Assembly: GCF_024124745.1 (NCBI RefSeq)
Contig: NZ_JAMXRU010000022.1
Coordinates: 1-34,033, forward strand
DNA: 34,033 nucleotides
From: Aeromicrobium sp. CnD17-E
GTDB taxonomy: Bacteria > Actinomycetota > Actinomycetes > Propionibacteriales > Nocardioidaceae
Reading direction: 5' to 3'
Positions 24,665 to 33,293 of this stretch are shown here, one piece after another. How positions within the stretch are numbered: position 1 is the first letter of the stretch; every line of letters starts with the position of its first letter. Both the position numbers and the translations under genes were made by a program. The notes under the pieces are model-generated. The model was not told the DNA's origin. It ran no database searches and was given only the letters and a program-made list of their open reading frames with translations.

Positions 24665-24710
24665 ACGACGACGGCCCGCCCCGAGGATGCTCGGGGCGGG
24701 CCGTCGTCGT
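24665..24710. terminator. Bidirectional terminator: 21-bp perfect hairpin
   Basis: The arms at 24665-24685 and 24690-24710 are perfectly complementary (ACGACGACGG... pairing with ...CCGTCGTCGT), with GATG as the loop. It sits between the convergent lipoprotein and sigma factor genes, 30 bases after the first stop and 15 after the second. There is no T run on either strand, so it would act as an I-shaped terminator in both directions. Confidence 0.85.
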
Positions 24711-24725
24711 GCGTCGCGCTGGGCG

Positions 24726-25970
<1,245 letters not shown>

Positions 25971-26240
25971 GGGCTCTTCTGATCTCGCGGGTGGGCTGGA
26001 CGATCGTGCTGCGCGCTACCCCGGACGGCCTCGGCGAGGAGGTCGACGACGGTTCCAACGTGGCGGGACGGCAGGATCTGACACCTGCGTCCGAGGACGG
26101 AACTCACCGAGGACTCACCTCCCTGACCTGTCTGAGGGCGCAACAAAGAGGCCTGCGGTCAACCTCTGCGTGATCCAGTGTGCCACGGGGACACAACCGG
26201 CGTGGTCGGACCCCCTGGATGGTCCGCGCGCCCTGCGACC
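25971..26240 (-). other. Sigma factor upstream region (270 bases, non-coding)
   Basis: This should hold the sigA promoter and leader. TTGACC on the minus strand (26162-26157) is a candidate -35, but I find no TANNNT at 16-18 bases from it. GTGAGT occurs twice near 26100-26120. A 60-codon frame at 25991-26173 (plus) has no ribosome binding site or recognisable product and is not called. Confidence 0.4.
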
Positions 26241-27716
26241 TCAGTCGAGCGGCCAGGTGTGCACCGGCTCGTTGGTGTGCATGAGCTCCGCGTAGCGCCG
26301 GGTGACGGCACGCAGCGCCGCAGTGCGGTCACCCGTCCGCCCCAGCTCCTGCTCGACGGCCGAGACCAGCCAGGTCGCGCCGTTGGCGCCGCGGATGCAC
26401 CGCTGCTCCACGACGTCGAGCAGCCGGTCGGAGACCGCGGTGTCGACGCCCATCTGGCCGAGTCCCTCGTGGGCGAGCGGCAGGAGGTGACGCAGCACCA
26501 GCTCGCGGACGGACACGGTGCCGACCGAGGGCCAGTACTGGTCGGCCTCGATGCCCACCCGCGCCGCCTGGTGGAAGTTCTCCTCGGCCGCCCGGAACGA
26601 GAGCTGCGACCAGACCGGACGCTCGCTCTGGCGCATCACCTGGACGAGGCCGTAGAACAGCGCCGCGTTGGCGACCGTGTCGACCACCGTCGGCCCGGCG
26701 GGGAGCAGCCGGTTCTCCACCCGCAGGTGCGGACGTCCGTCGCTCACGTCGTAGATCGGGCGGTTCCACCGGTAGACGGTCCCGTTGTGCAGCAGCAGCT
26801 CGGCGAGCGCGGGGACGCGTCCCGCCTCGAGCTCGGCCACCGGGTCCTCGTCCTCCACGATCGGCAGCAGCGCCGGGAAGTACCGGACGTTCTCCTCGAA
26901 CAGGTCGAAGACCGAGGTGATCCACCGCTCCCCGAAGAAGACGCGCGGCCGGACGCCCTGCGCCTTCAGCTCCTCGCTGCGCGTGTCGGTCGCCTGCTCG
27001 AACAACGGGATCCGCGTCTCGTGCCAGAGCTGTCGGCCGAGGAGGAACGGCGAGTTCGCGCCCACGGCCACCTGCACGCCGGCGATGGCCTGGGCGGCGT
27101 TCCACGTGGCCGCGAAGTCGTCGGGCTCGACCTGCAGGTGCAGCTGCGTGCTCGTGCAGGCCGCCTCGGGCACGATCGTGTCGGCCGTCGTCTCCAACCG
27201 GTCGACCCCGTCGATGACGATCGCGATGTCCTCGCCACGCGCCGAGAGGATCTGGTCCGACAACAGGTGGTAGCGCGGGTTCGGCGAGAGCGACTCCTGA
27301 CGCAGGTGCTCCGAGCGCAGGGTCGGCAGCACCCCCACCATCAGCAGACCGGCCTCGGCGCGCGCGGCCTTCTCCTGCGCCTCGTTGAGGTCACGGCGGA
27401 CCGTCTGCTCCAGGACGGCGAAGCCGTCACCGCTCGCCGGCTGCGGCGGGACGTTGATCTCGATGTTGAACAGCCCGAGCTCGGTCTGGAACGCCTCGTC
27501 GGCGATGGCCTCCAGCGCCTCGGCGTTCCGCATCGCGGGGTCGCCCAGGTCGTCGACGAGGTTCAGCTCGATCTCGACGCCGATCTGCGGCTCGCCCACG
27601 GAGAAGTCGTGCTCGGAGAGCATCCGGGCGAACACGTCGAGGCAGCGTCGTACCTTCTCCCGGTACCGCGTCCGGTCCTCGCGCGTGAAGGTCCTGTCGT
27701 CGACGTCCTGACCCAT
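26241..27716 (-). CDS. Glutamate-cysteine ligase family protein (GCS2)
   Basis: This 491-residue enzyme is of the plant/bacterial GCS2 carboxylate-amine ligase family (PF04107), which joins the gamma-carboxyl of glutamate to an amine, classically cysteine, with ATP. Metal and substrate residues are visible: GVEIELNLVD (46-55, Glu48, Glu50), FNIEINVPPQP (Glu86), PEAACTSTQLHLQV, and LLHNGTVYRWNRP with PHLRVENRLLPAGPT. Actinobacteria usually make mycothiol instead of glutathione. In some, a GCS2 enzyme makes gamma-glutamylcysteine for ergothioneine (EgtA), but no egt genes are nearby, so the product is open. The ATG at 27716 follows TAGGGT by six bases: a leaderless start. Confidence 0.8.
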   Translation of the reverse strand: MGQDVDDRTFTREDRTRYREKVRRCLDVFARMLSEHDFSVGEPQIGVEIELNLVDDLGDPAMRNAEALEAIADEAFQTELGLFNIEINVPPQPASGDGFAVLEQTVRRDLNEAQEKAARAEAGLLMVGVLPTLRSEHLRQESLSPNPRYHLLSDQILSARGEDIAIVIDGVDRLETTADTIVPEAACTSTQLHLQVEPDDFAATWNAAQAIAGVQVAVGANSPFLLGRQLWHETRIPLFEQATDTRSEELKAQGVRPRVFFGERWITSVFDLFEENVRYFPALLPIVEDEDPVAELEAGRVPALAELLLHNGTVYRWNRPIYDVSDGRPHLRVENRLLPAGPTVVDTVANAALFYGLVQVMRQSERPVWSQLSFRAAEENFHQAARVGIEADQYWPSVGTVSVRELVLRHLLPLAHEGLGQMGVDTAVSDRLLDVVEQRCIRGANGATWLVSAVEQELGRTGDRTAALRAVTRRYAELMHTNEPVHTWPLD

Positions 27717-27722
27717 GCGCTC

Positions 27723-27728
27723 ACCCTA
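27723..27728 (-). promoter_or_regulatory. Leaderless promoter -10 (TAGGGT) of the GCS2 gene
   Basis: On the minus strand TAGGGT (27728-27723) is followed by six bases and ATG at 27716. The gap to the upstream DUF4192 gene is only 36 bases, so this gene may have its own start and also read-through. Confidence 0.55.
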
Positions 27729-27752
27729 GGGGCGACGCCGGCCCAGTGCGCG

Positions 27753-28748
27753 TCATCGCAGGGTGCCCGCGTCCGCGAACGCCGCGCGCACGATCTCCCG
27801 CAGCCTCCGCGGGTGCGTGCCGAACCGGAGGGCGTCACCGAGGGTCGCTGCCATCGTGTAGCCCGGGTCCGCGGCCCTGGCCCGGTCGAAGCCGAGGGCG
27901 GCCTGCGCGCCGTCGCCCCGGAGGTACGCGAGGTAGCCGGCCACCGTGTACGGCACGGCGGCGTAGACCCCGGGCGACCGCCGGGCCAGCTCGCGCCACG
28001 TGGCGAGCCGCTCGGGACCAGCGTCGTCGAGGGTCGGCCAGAGCCCGTCACGGACCGCTCCCAGCGTCAGCCAGACGCCCAGCCGCAGCAACGACCGGGC
28101 GTCCACCGCGTCGACGCCGGAGCGCTCGACGGTCCGCACGACGTCCTGCACCTCCTGGAGCCCCGTGACGGCGAGGTCGGTCGGCGCGCGCCACGACTGC
28201 TCCACCAGCTCCCGCTCGACCTGGACCACCTGCGTCAGGAGCCACCTCGAGCCCGGTCCGTCGCACGGGCGCCAGCGGTCCTCCAGGGCCGTGCGGTCGG
28301 GCAGCACCTCCTGGCCCGCGAGGACGGCCTCCAGCACCGCCGGATGGTGCGGGCTCAGGTCGAGGGGCGTCCCGGTCGGGTCGTCGTCCGAGGCGGTCCA
28401 GTAGCGGCTGGTGTCGGTCCAGGCGACGACGACCGGTCGGATCGCGCCGAGCGCGCCCTCGACCGCACGCGCTGCCTGCGCGGCTCGCTCGACCCGGGTC
28501 GAGACGACGAGCACGATGGCGCCGTCGGCGCCCTGGGCGCGCAGGTGTCCGGCCACGAAGCGGCCCACGTGCTCCACGTGGTCGTCCTGGTCGGGCAGGT
28601 CCACGCGCATCGTGAAGCCGAGACGGTGCCGCGGGCCGCTCGTCGCGATCGCGCAGATCGACTCGTGCGGGGCGAAGCCGAGCGCGGTGGGCAGGAGGTT
28701 GAAGAGGTCGGCCACGTCGTGGGCCGTGTACACGGGTTGGGAGGTCAT
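27753..28748 (-). CDS. DUF4192 family protein
   Basis: A 331-residue soluble protein of the actinobacterial DUF4192 family, of unknown function. The family start is clear: VYTAHDVADLFNLLPTALGFAPHESICAIA, then a strand-rich region (HRLGFTMRVDLP) and HVGRFVAGHLRAQGADGAIVLVV. The C-terminal half is helical, with a TPR-like repeat near the end (GVYAAVPYTVAGYLAYLRGDGAQAALGFDRARAADPGYTMA). The ATG at 28748 follows CAGGTT by six bases. It is divergent from the Pol IV gene, with 136 bases between. Confidence 0.8.
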   Translation of the reverse strand: MTSQPVYTAHDVADLFNLLPTALGFAPHESICAIATSGPRHRLGFTMRVDLPDQDDHVEHVGRFVAGHLRAQGADGAIVLVVSTRVERAAQAARAVEGALGAIRPVVVAWTDTSRYWTASDDDPTGTPLDLSPHHPAVLEAVLAGQEVLPDRTALEDRWRPCDGPGSRWLLTQVVQVERELVEQSWRAPTDLAVTGLQEVQDVVRTVERSGVDAVDARSLLRLGVWLTLGAVRDGLWPTLDDAGPERLATWRELARRSPGVYAAVPYTVAGYLAYLRGDGAQAALGFDRARAADPGYTMAATLGDALRFGTHPRRLREIVRAAFADAGTLR

Positions 28749-28754
28749 GGACCC

Positions 28755-28760
28755 AACCTG
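28755..28760 (-). promoter_or_regulatory. Leaderless promoter -10 (CAGGTT) of the DUF4192 gene
   Basis: CAGGTT on the minus strand (28760-28755) plus six bases reaches ATG at 28748. It differs from TANNNT only at the first base. No Shine-Dalgarno sequence. Confidence 0.45.
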
Positions 28761-28872
28761 CTGCGCGCGGACGGCGTGCGGCGGTGCGCGTTCCCCGCCT
28801 GTGGACGGACGTCAGGCCAGGGCGCGCCCGGCGACCGAGGGTGTGGACGCAGCGACCGTCGGCGGTCCGCAG

Positions 28873-28878
28873 CAGAAT
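28873..28878 (+). promoter_or_regulatory. Leaderless promoter -10 (CAGAAT) of dinB
   Basis: CAGAAT is exactly six bases before the ATG at 28885, again with no Shine-Dalgarno sequence. I see no LexA-type box (such as GAACNNNNGTTC) between the two divergent genes, so SOS control is not evident. Confidence 0.4.
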
Positions 28879-28884
28879 GGGACC

Positions 28885-30306
28885 ATGCGGTCCACGGCGT
28901 CGGTGCTCCACCTCGACCTCGACGCCTTCTTCGCCTCGGTGGAGCAGCGCGACAAGCCGTCGCTGCGCGGCCGACCGGTGATCGTCGGCGGCATCGGACA
29001 GCGTGGCGTGGTCTCCACCTGCTCCTACGAGGCGCGCGTCCACGGCGTCCGCTCGGCGATGCGCATGGCCGAGGCCCGGGCGCGGTGCCCGCACGCGGCG
29101 TTCCTTTCGGGCCGCTTCGACGCCTACCGCGAGGCGAGCACCCTCGTCATGCGGCGCCTGCGCGAGGAGTCGCCGCTCGTCGAGCCGCTCTCGCTCGACG
29201 AGGCCTACGTCGACCTCGCGGCCGGTTCTGACGACGACCTCTCCCCCGATGCCGTGCTCGAGCGCGTCGAGACGCTGCGCCGCGACATCACCGAGATCAC
29301 CGAGGGCCTCACGGCCTCGGTCGGCGTCGCGTCCTCGAAGCTCATGGCGAAGATCGCCAGCGAGCTGCGCAAGCCCGACGGCATGTTCGTGGTCGCCCCC
29401 GGCACCGAGCTCGCGCTCCTGGAGCCCATGCAGGTGCGGGCGATCCCGGGCGTCGGGCCCGCGACGGCCGAGCGGCTGCGCCGGATCGGGGTCGGCACGG
29501 TCGGCGAGCTGCGCGAGCGCGACGAGGACGAGCTGGTCCGGCTTCTGGGCTCCGCGTCGGGACGGTCCCTCGCCCGCCTCGCCCGTGCCGACGACGACCG
29601 ACCCGTCGTCGCCGAGCGCGAGGCGAAGTCGATCAGCGTCGAGGACACCTTCCCCGACGACGTCACCGACCGGGCCCGGCTCGAGGGCGTCGTCGACACG
29701 ATGGCGCGGCGCGTCGGTGGACGGCTGCGCAGCGCAGGTCTCTCCGGCCGCACCGTCACCCTGAAGATCCGCTACCACGACTTCGAGACCCACACCCGCT
29801 CCACGACCCTCGCGGGCCCCACCGACTCGCCCACGCTGCTCGCCGCGAGCGCGCAGGGCCTGCTGGCCGCCACGGACCTGTCGGGCGGTCTGCGCCTGGT
29901 CGGCGTCGGGGTCAGCGGGCTCGCGGACTGGGTGCAGGACGACCTGTTCGCCGAGCCTGAGCCCGACCCCGATGCGGGGAGCACGGACGAGCCGTCCACC
30001 GGTCCCGAGCCCGTCGCCGAGCCCGCTCCCCGCTCCCCCGACCCCGGCCCGGTCTGGAGCCCCGGCGCCGACGTCCACCACCGCCACCACGGCGACGGCT
30101 GGGTGTGGGGCGCCGGCCTCGGCCGGGTGACGGTCCGCTTCGAGACGCGACTCACGGGTCCCGGGCCCGTGCACACCTTCGCGGCCGGCGACGACGCCCT
30201 CACGCCCGGTCACACGGGCCCCACACGCCCGCGCCGACCCGACGAGCTGACCGCGCCGAGCGCCGCGGAGCGGTCGAGCGACGAGGGCCTGGGTGCCGGG
30301 CGATAG
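28885..30306 (+). CDS. dinB: DNA polymerase IV (Y family) with C-terminal Tudor-like extension
   Basis: A 473-residue translesion polymerase. The palm is complete: Asp11 in HLDLDAFF (Phe16 at the steric gate), and Asp105-Glu106 in SLDEAYVD. The thumb helix-hairpin-helix is AIPGVGPATAERLRRIGVGTVGEL. The little-finger domain leads to a textbook clamp-binding motif, Gln351-Asp-Asp-Leu-Phe355. Most Pol IVs end there. This one continues for 118 residues: a Pro/Glu/Asp linker, then a compact module at about 391-437 (VWSPGADVHHRHHGDGWVWG, then LGRVTVRFET, then PGPVHTF). It has the spacing of the UvrD/PcrA C-terminal Tudor-like domain. The ATG at 28885 follows CAGAAT by six bases; the open frame reaches 28411 but runs through the DUF4192 gene. 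ptrB starts nine bases after its stop. Confidence 0.93.
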   Translation: MRSTASVLHLDLDAFFASVEQRDKPSLRGRPVIVGGIGQRGVVSTCSYEARVHGVRSAMRMAEARARCPHAAFLSGRFDAYREASTLVMRRLREESPLVEPLSLDEAYVDLAAGSDDDLSPDAVLERVETLRRDITEITEGLTASVGVASSKLMAKIASELRKPDGMFVVAPGTELALLEPMQVRAIPGVGPATAERLRRIGVGTVGELRERDEDELVRLLGSASGRSLARLARADDDRPVVAEREAKSISVEDTFPDDVTDRARLEGVVDTMARRVGGRLRSAGLSGRTVTLKIRYHDFETHTRSTTLAGPTDSPTLLAASAQGLLAATDLSGGLRLVGVGVSGLADWVQDDLFAEPEPDPDAGSTDEPSTGPEPVAEPAPRSPDPGPVWSPGADVHHRHHGDGWVWGAGLGRVTVRFETRLTGPGPVHTFAAGDDALTPGHTGPTRPRRPDELTAPSAAERSSDEGLGAGR

Positions 30307-30309
30307 CGT
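30304..30309 (+). promoter_or_regulatory. Leaderless promoter -10 (TAGCGT) of ptrB
   Basis: TAGCGT overlaps the dinB stop codon and is followed by six bases and ATG at 30316. Oligopeptidase B can thus be transcribed apart from dinB despite the nine-base gap. Confidence 0.5.
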
Positions 30310-30315
30310 CACCGC

Positions 30316-32484
30316 ATGACGTCGACGCACGAACCGCCCGTCGCCCCTCAGCACCCGGTCGTCCGCCGCCACCACGGCGACGAGGTCGAGGACCCGTACG
30401 AGTGGCTCCGCGACAAGGACGACCCTCGCACCCTGGCCCACCTCGAGGCCGAGAACGCGTACGCGGAGGCCCGCACGGCCCACCTCGCCGACCTGCGCGG
30501 TCGGCTGTTCGAGGAGATCCGCTCACGGACCCTCGAGACCGACCTCTCCGTGCCCGTGCGGCACGGCGGCTGGTGGTACTACTCGCGCACCGTCGAGGGC
30601 AGCCAGTACGCCATCCGCTGCCGCACGGCGGTCTCGTCCCCCGACGACTGGGAGCCGCCGACCCTCGTGCCGGGTGAGCCCGTGCCCGGCGAGGAGGTCC
30701 TGCTCGACTCCAACCTCGAGGCCGAGGGGCACGACTTCTTCTCCCTCGGCGGGTTCTCGCTGAGCGACGACGGCAACCTGCTCGCGTGGTCGACCGACGT
30801 CGTCGGCGACGAGCGCTACACGATCCGCGTGAAGGACCTGCGCACCGGCGAGCTGCTCGCCGACGAGATCGCCGGCACGAGCGGCGGCGTCACCTGGTCC
30901 GCCGACGGGAGCCACCTCTTCTACACGACCGTCGACGACGCGTGGCGTCCCCACCGCGTCTGGCGACACCGACTGGGCTCCGACGCCGACGACGTGCTCG
31001 TCCACGAGGAGACCGACGAGCGGTTCTTCACCGGTGTCGGGCGCACCCAGTCCGAGCGCTACCTCGTGATCGGCGCGTCGTCGAAGATCACGAGCGAGGT
31101 GCTCGTCCTCGAGGCCGACGACCCGACCGGCGACTTCAGGGTCGTGGTGCCGCGCCGCGACGGCGTCGAGTACTCGCTCGAGCACGCAGTGGTCGCCGGA
31201 CGCGACCTGTTCCTGGTGCTGCACAACGACGGCGCGGAGGACTTCGAGCTCGGCGCCCTGCCCGTCGACGCCGCACCGGTGGATCGACCCCTGCGCGAGG
31301 CGCTCGAGACGGTCGTGCCGCACCGCGCAGGCACGCGCCTGGAGGGCATCGACGTCTTCGCCCGGTCGCTCCTGCTCTCCTACCGTCGCGAGGCGCTCAC
31401 CCGCGTCGCCATCGCGAGCATCGACGACGGCGGTCTCGGCGAGCCGCGCGAGATCGACTTCGGCGAGGAGCTGTTCACCGCCGGGGTGGGCGCGAACGCC
31501 GAGTGGGACCAGCCCGTGATCCGCCTCGGGATGGGATCGCTCGTCACGCCCAGCACCGTGCTCGACCTCGTCGTCGAGACGGGCGATCTGGTCGTGCGCA
31601 AGCAGCAGACGGTGCTCGGCGGCTACGACCCCGCCGACTACGTGCAGCACCGCACGTGGGCGACCGCCGACGACGGCACGCTCGTCCCGATCTCGCTCGT
31701 CGCCCGCGCCGACACCCCGCGCGACGGCTCCGCACCCGCCCTGCTCTACGGGTACGGCTCCTACGAGATCAGCATCGACCCCGGCATGTCCGTCCCACGG
31801 CTGTCGCTGCTCGACCGCGGCTTCGTGTTCGCCATCGCCCACGTCCGCGGCGGCGGCGAGCTCGGTCGCGCCTGGTACGACCAGGGCAAGCTGACCCACA
31901 AGAAGAACACCTTCTCCGACTTCGTCGCCGCGGCACGCCACCTCGTGGCAGAGGGCTGGACCTCGCCCGAGCGGCTCGTCGCGGAGGGCGGCAGCGCCGG
32001 CGGCCTGCTCGTCGGCGCGGCCCTGAACCTGGCGCCCGACGCGTTCGGCGCCGTCGTGGCGGAGGTCCCGTTCGTCGACGCCCTGACGACGATCCTCGAC
32101 CCGAGCCTGCCGCTGACCGTCATCGAGTGGGACGAGTGGGGCGACCCGCTGCACGACCCCGACGTCTACGCCTACATGAAGTCCTACACGCCCTACGAGA
32201 ACGTCGCCGAGGTCGCGTACCCGCCGGTGCTCGCAGTGACGAGCCTCAACGACACGCGGGTGCTCTACGTGGAGCCTGCCAAGTGGGTCGCGCGGCTGCG
32301 CGAACGGTCGACCGGCCAGGTCCCTGCCCTCCTCAAGACCGAGATGAACGCCGGCCACGGCGGCGTGAGCGGACGCTACGCGGCCTGGCACGAGCGGGCC
32401 TGGGAGCTGGCCTGGATCATCGACGTCGTCGGGGCGCCCCACGAGCCCCGACCGGTTGCCGCCGATGTCGGCGCCGGCTCGTAG
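30316..32484 (+). CDS. ptrB: Oligopeptidase B (protease II, S9A family)
   Basis: This 722-residue cytosolic serine peptidase cleaves short peptides after Arg or Lys. The N-terminal strand region (EDPYEWLRDKDDPRTLAHLEAENAYAE) is the hallmark start of the family. A seven-bladed beta-propeller (about 80-420) limits entry to peptides. The alpha/beta hydrolase domain carries the triad Ser560 (GGSAGG), Asp646 (SLNDTRV) and His681 (NAGHGG). Acidic residues typical of oligopeptidase B are present near the active site. There is no signal peptide, and the length matches the family (about 680-730). Start supported by the TAGCGT hexamer at 30304-30309. Confidence 0.93.
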   Translation: MTSTHEPPVAPQHPVVRRHHGDEVEDPYEWLRDKDDPRTLAHLEAENAYAEARTAHLADLRGRLFEEIRSRTLETDLSVPVRHGGWWYYSRTVEGSQYAIRCRTAVSSPDDWEPPTLVPGEPVPGEEVLLDSNLEAEGHDFFSLGGFSLSDDGNLLAWSTDVVGDERYTIRVKDLRTGELLADEIAGTSGGVTWSADGSHLFYTTVDDAWRPHRVWRHRLGSDADDVLVHEETDERFFTGVGRTQSERYLVIGASSKITSEVLVLEADDPTGDFRVVVPRRDGVEYSLEHAVVAGRDLFLVLHNDGAEDFELGALPVDAAPVDRPLREALETVVPHRAGTRLEGIDVFARSLLLSYRREALTRVAIASIDDGGLGEPREIDFGEELFTAGVGANAEWDQPVIRLGMGSLVTPSTVLDLVVETGDLVVRKQQTVLGGYDPADYVQHRTWATADDGTLVPISLVARADTPRDGSAPALLYGYGSYEISIDPGMSVPRLSLLDRGFVFAIAHVRGGGELGRAWYDQGKLTHKKNTFSDFVAAARHLVAEGWTSPERLVAEGGSAGGLLVGAALNLAPDAFGAVVAEVPFVDALTTILDPSLPLTVIEWDEWGDPLHDPDVYAYMKSYTPYENVAEVAYPPVLAVTSLNDTRVLYVEPAKWVARLRERSTGQVPALLKTEMNAGHGGVSGRYAAWHERAWELAWIIDVVGAPHEPRPVAADVGAGS

Positions 32485-32487
32485 GCT
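32482..32487 (+). promoter_or_regulatory. Leaderless promoter -10 (TAGGCT) of xth
   Basis: TAGGCT includes the ptrB stop codon and is six bases before the GTG at 32494. A possible -35-like TTGCCG lies at 32456-32461 (20-base spacing). Confidence 0.55.
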
Positions 32488-32493
32488 GCTCGC

Positions 32494-33291
32494 GTGCTCC
32501 GCATCGCCACGGTCAACGTCAACGGCATCCGCGCCGCCCTCCGACGCGGCATGGGTCCCTGGCTCGAGGCCGCCGACGCCGACGTCGTCACCCTGCAGGA
32601 GGTCCGAGCGCCCGACGCGCTCGTGCACGAGCTGATGGCCGGGACCGGCTACCACGTCGTGCACACCGAGGCCGCCGCCAAGGGTCGCGCGGGCGTCGCG
32701 GTGCTCAGCCGCACCGAGCCCAAGGCGCACCGCGTCGGGCACGGCGACCCGTCCTTCGACGACGCCGGCCGCTGGGTCGAGTCCGACATCGTGCTGCCCG
32801 ACGGCAGCCTCCTCACCGCGGTGTCTGCCTACGTCCACTCCGGCGGCGTCGGCACGCCCAGCCAGGACGAGAAGTACCGCTTCCTCGACCAGCTGCTGGT
32901 GCGCCTCGCTGAGCTGCGCGACCACGCCGACCACGCGGTCGTGACCGGCGACTTCAACGTCGGCCACACCGAGCTCGACATCAAGAACTGGAAGGGCAAC
33001 CTGAAGAAGGCCGGGTTCCTCCCGGAGGAGCGCGCGTACCTCGACCGCGTGCGCGACGAGCTCGGCTGGGTCGACGTCGCGCGGATGCACGCCGGCGAGG
33101 TCGACGGTCCCTACACCTGGTGGTCGTGGCGGGGTCAGGCGTTCGACAACGACACCGGGTGGCGGATCGACTACCAGCTCGCCACGCCCGAGCTGGCCGC
33201 CACGGTCAGTGCCGCCCGCGTCGACCGAGCCGCGACCTACGCGGAGCGGTTCTCCGACCACGCACCGCTCGTCGTCGACTACGCCCTCTGA
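32494..33291 (+). CDS. xth: Exodeoxyribonuclease III (AP endonuclease)
   Basis: A 265-residue Mg-dependent exo/endonuclease of base-excision repair, which cuts at abasic sites and degrades 3' ends. Active-site motifs of the ExoIII/EEP fold are all present: VNVNGIRA (Asn8/Asn10), LQEVRAP (Glu36), GDFNVGHTELD (Asp153, Asn155), WWSWRGQAFDNDTGWRIDY, and SDHAPL (Asp255, His256). Length fits the family. The GTG start at 32494 is supported by TAGGCT six bases upstream. The permease gene starts two bases after its stop. Confidence 0.95.
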   Translation: MLRIATVNVNGIRAALRRGMGPWLEAADADVVTLQEVRAPDALVHELMAGTGYHVVHTEAAAKGRAGVAVLSRTEPKAHRVGHGDPSFDDAGRWVESDIVLPDGSLLTAVSAYVHSGGVGTPSQDEKYRFLDQLLVRLAELRDHADHAVVTGDFNVGHTELDIKNWKGNLKKAGFLPEERAYLDRVRDELGWVDVARMHAGEVDGPYTWWSWRGQAFDNDTGWRIDYQLATPELAATVSAARVDRAATYAERFSDHAPLVVDYAL

Positions 33292-33293
33292 CC

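Noticed and set aside
25991..26173. 60-codon plus-strand frame upstream of the sigma gene
   Set aside because: No ribosome binding site, no family resemblance, and it runs through what should be the sigma factor leader.
28749..28884. LexA/SOS box ahead of DNA polymerase IV
   Set aside because: I looked for a GAAC-N4-GTTC type or similar palindrome in the divergent gap and found none.
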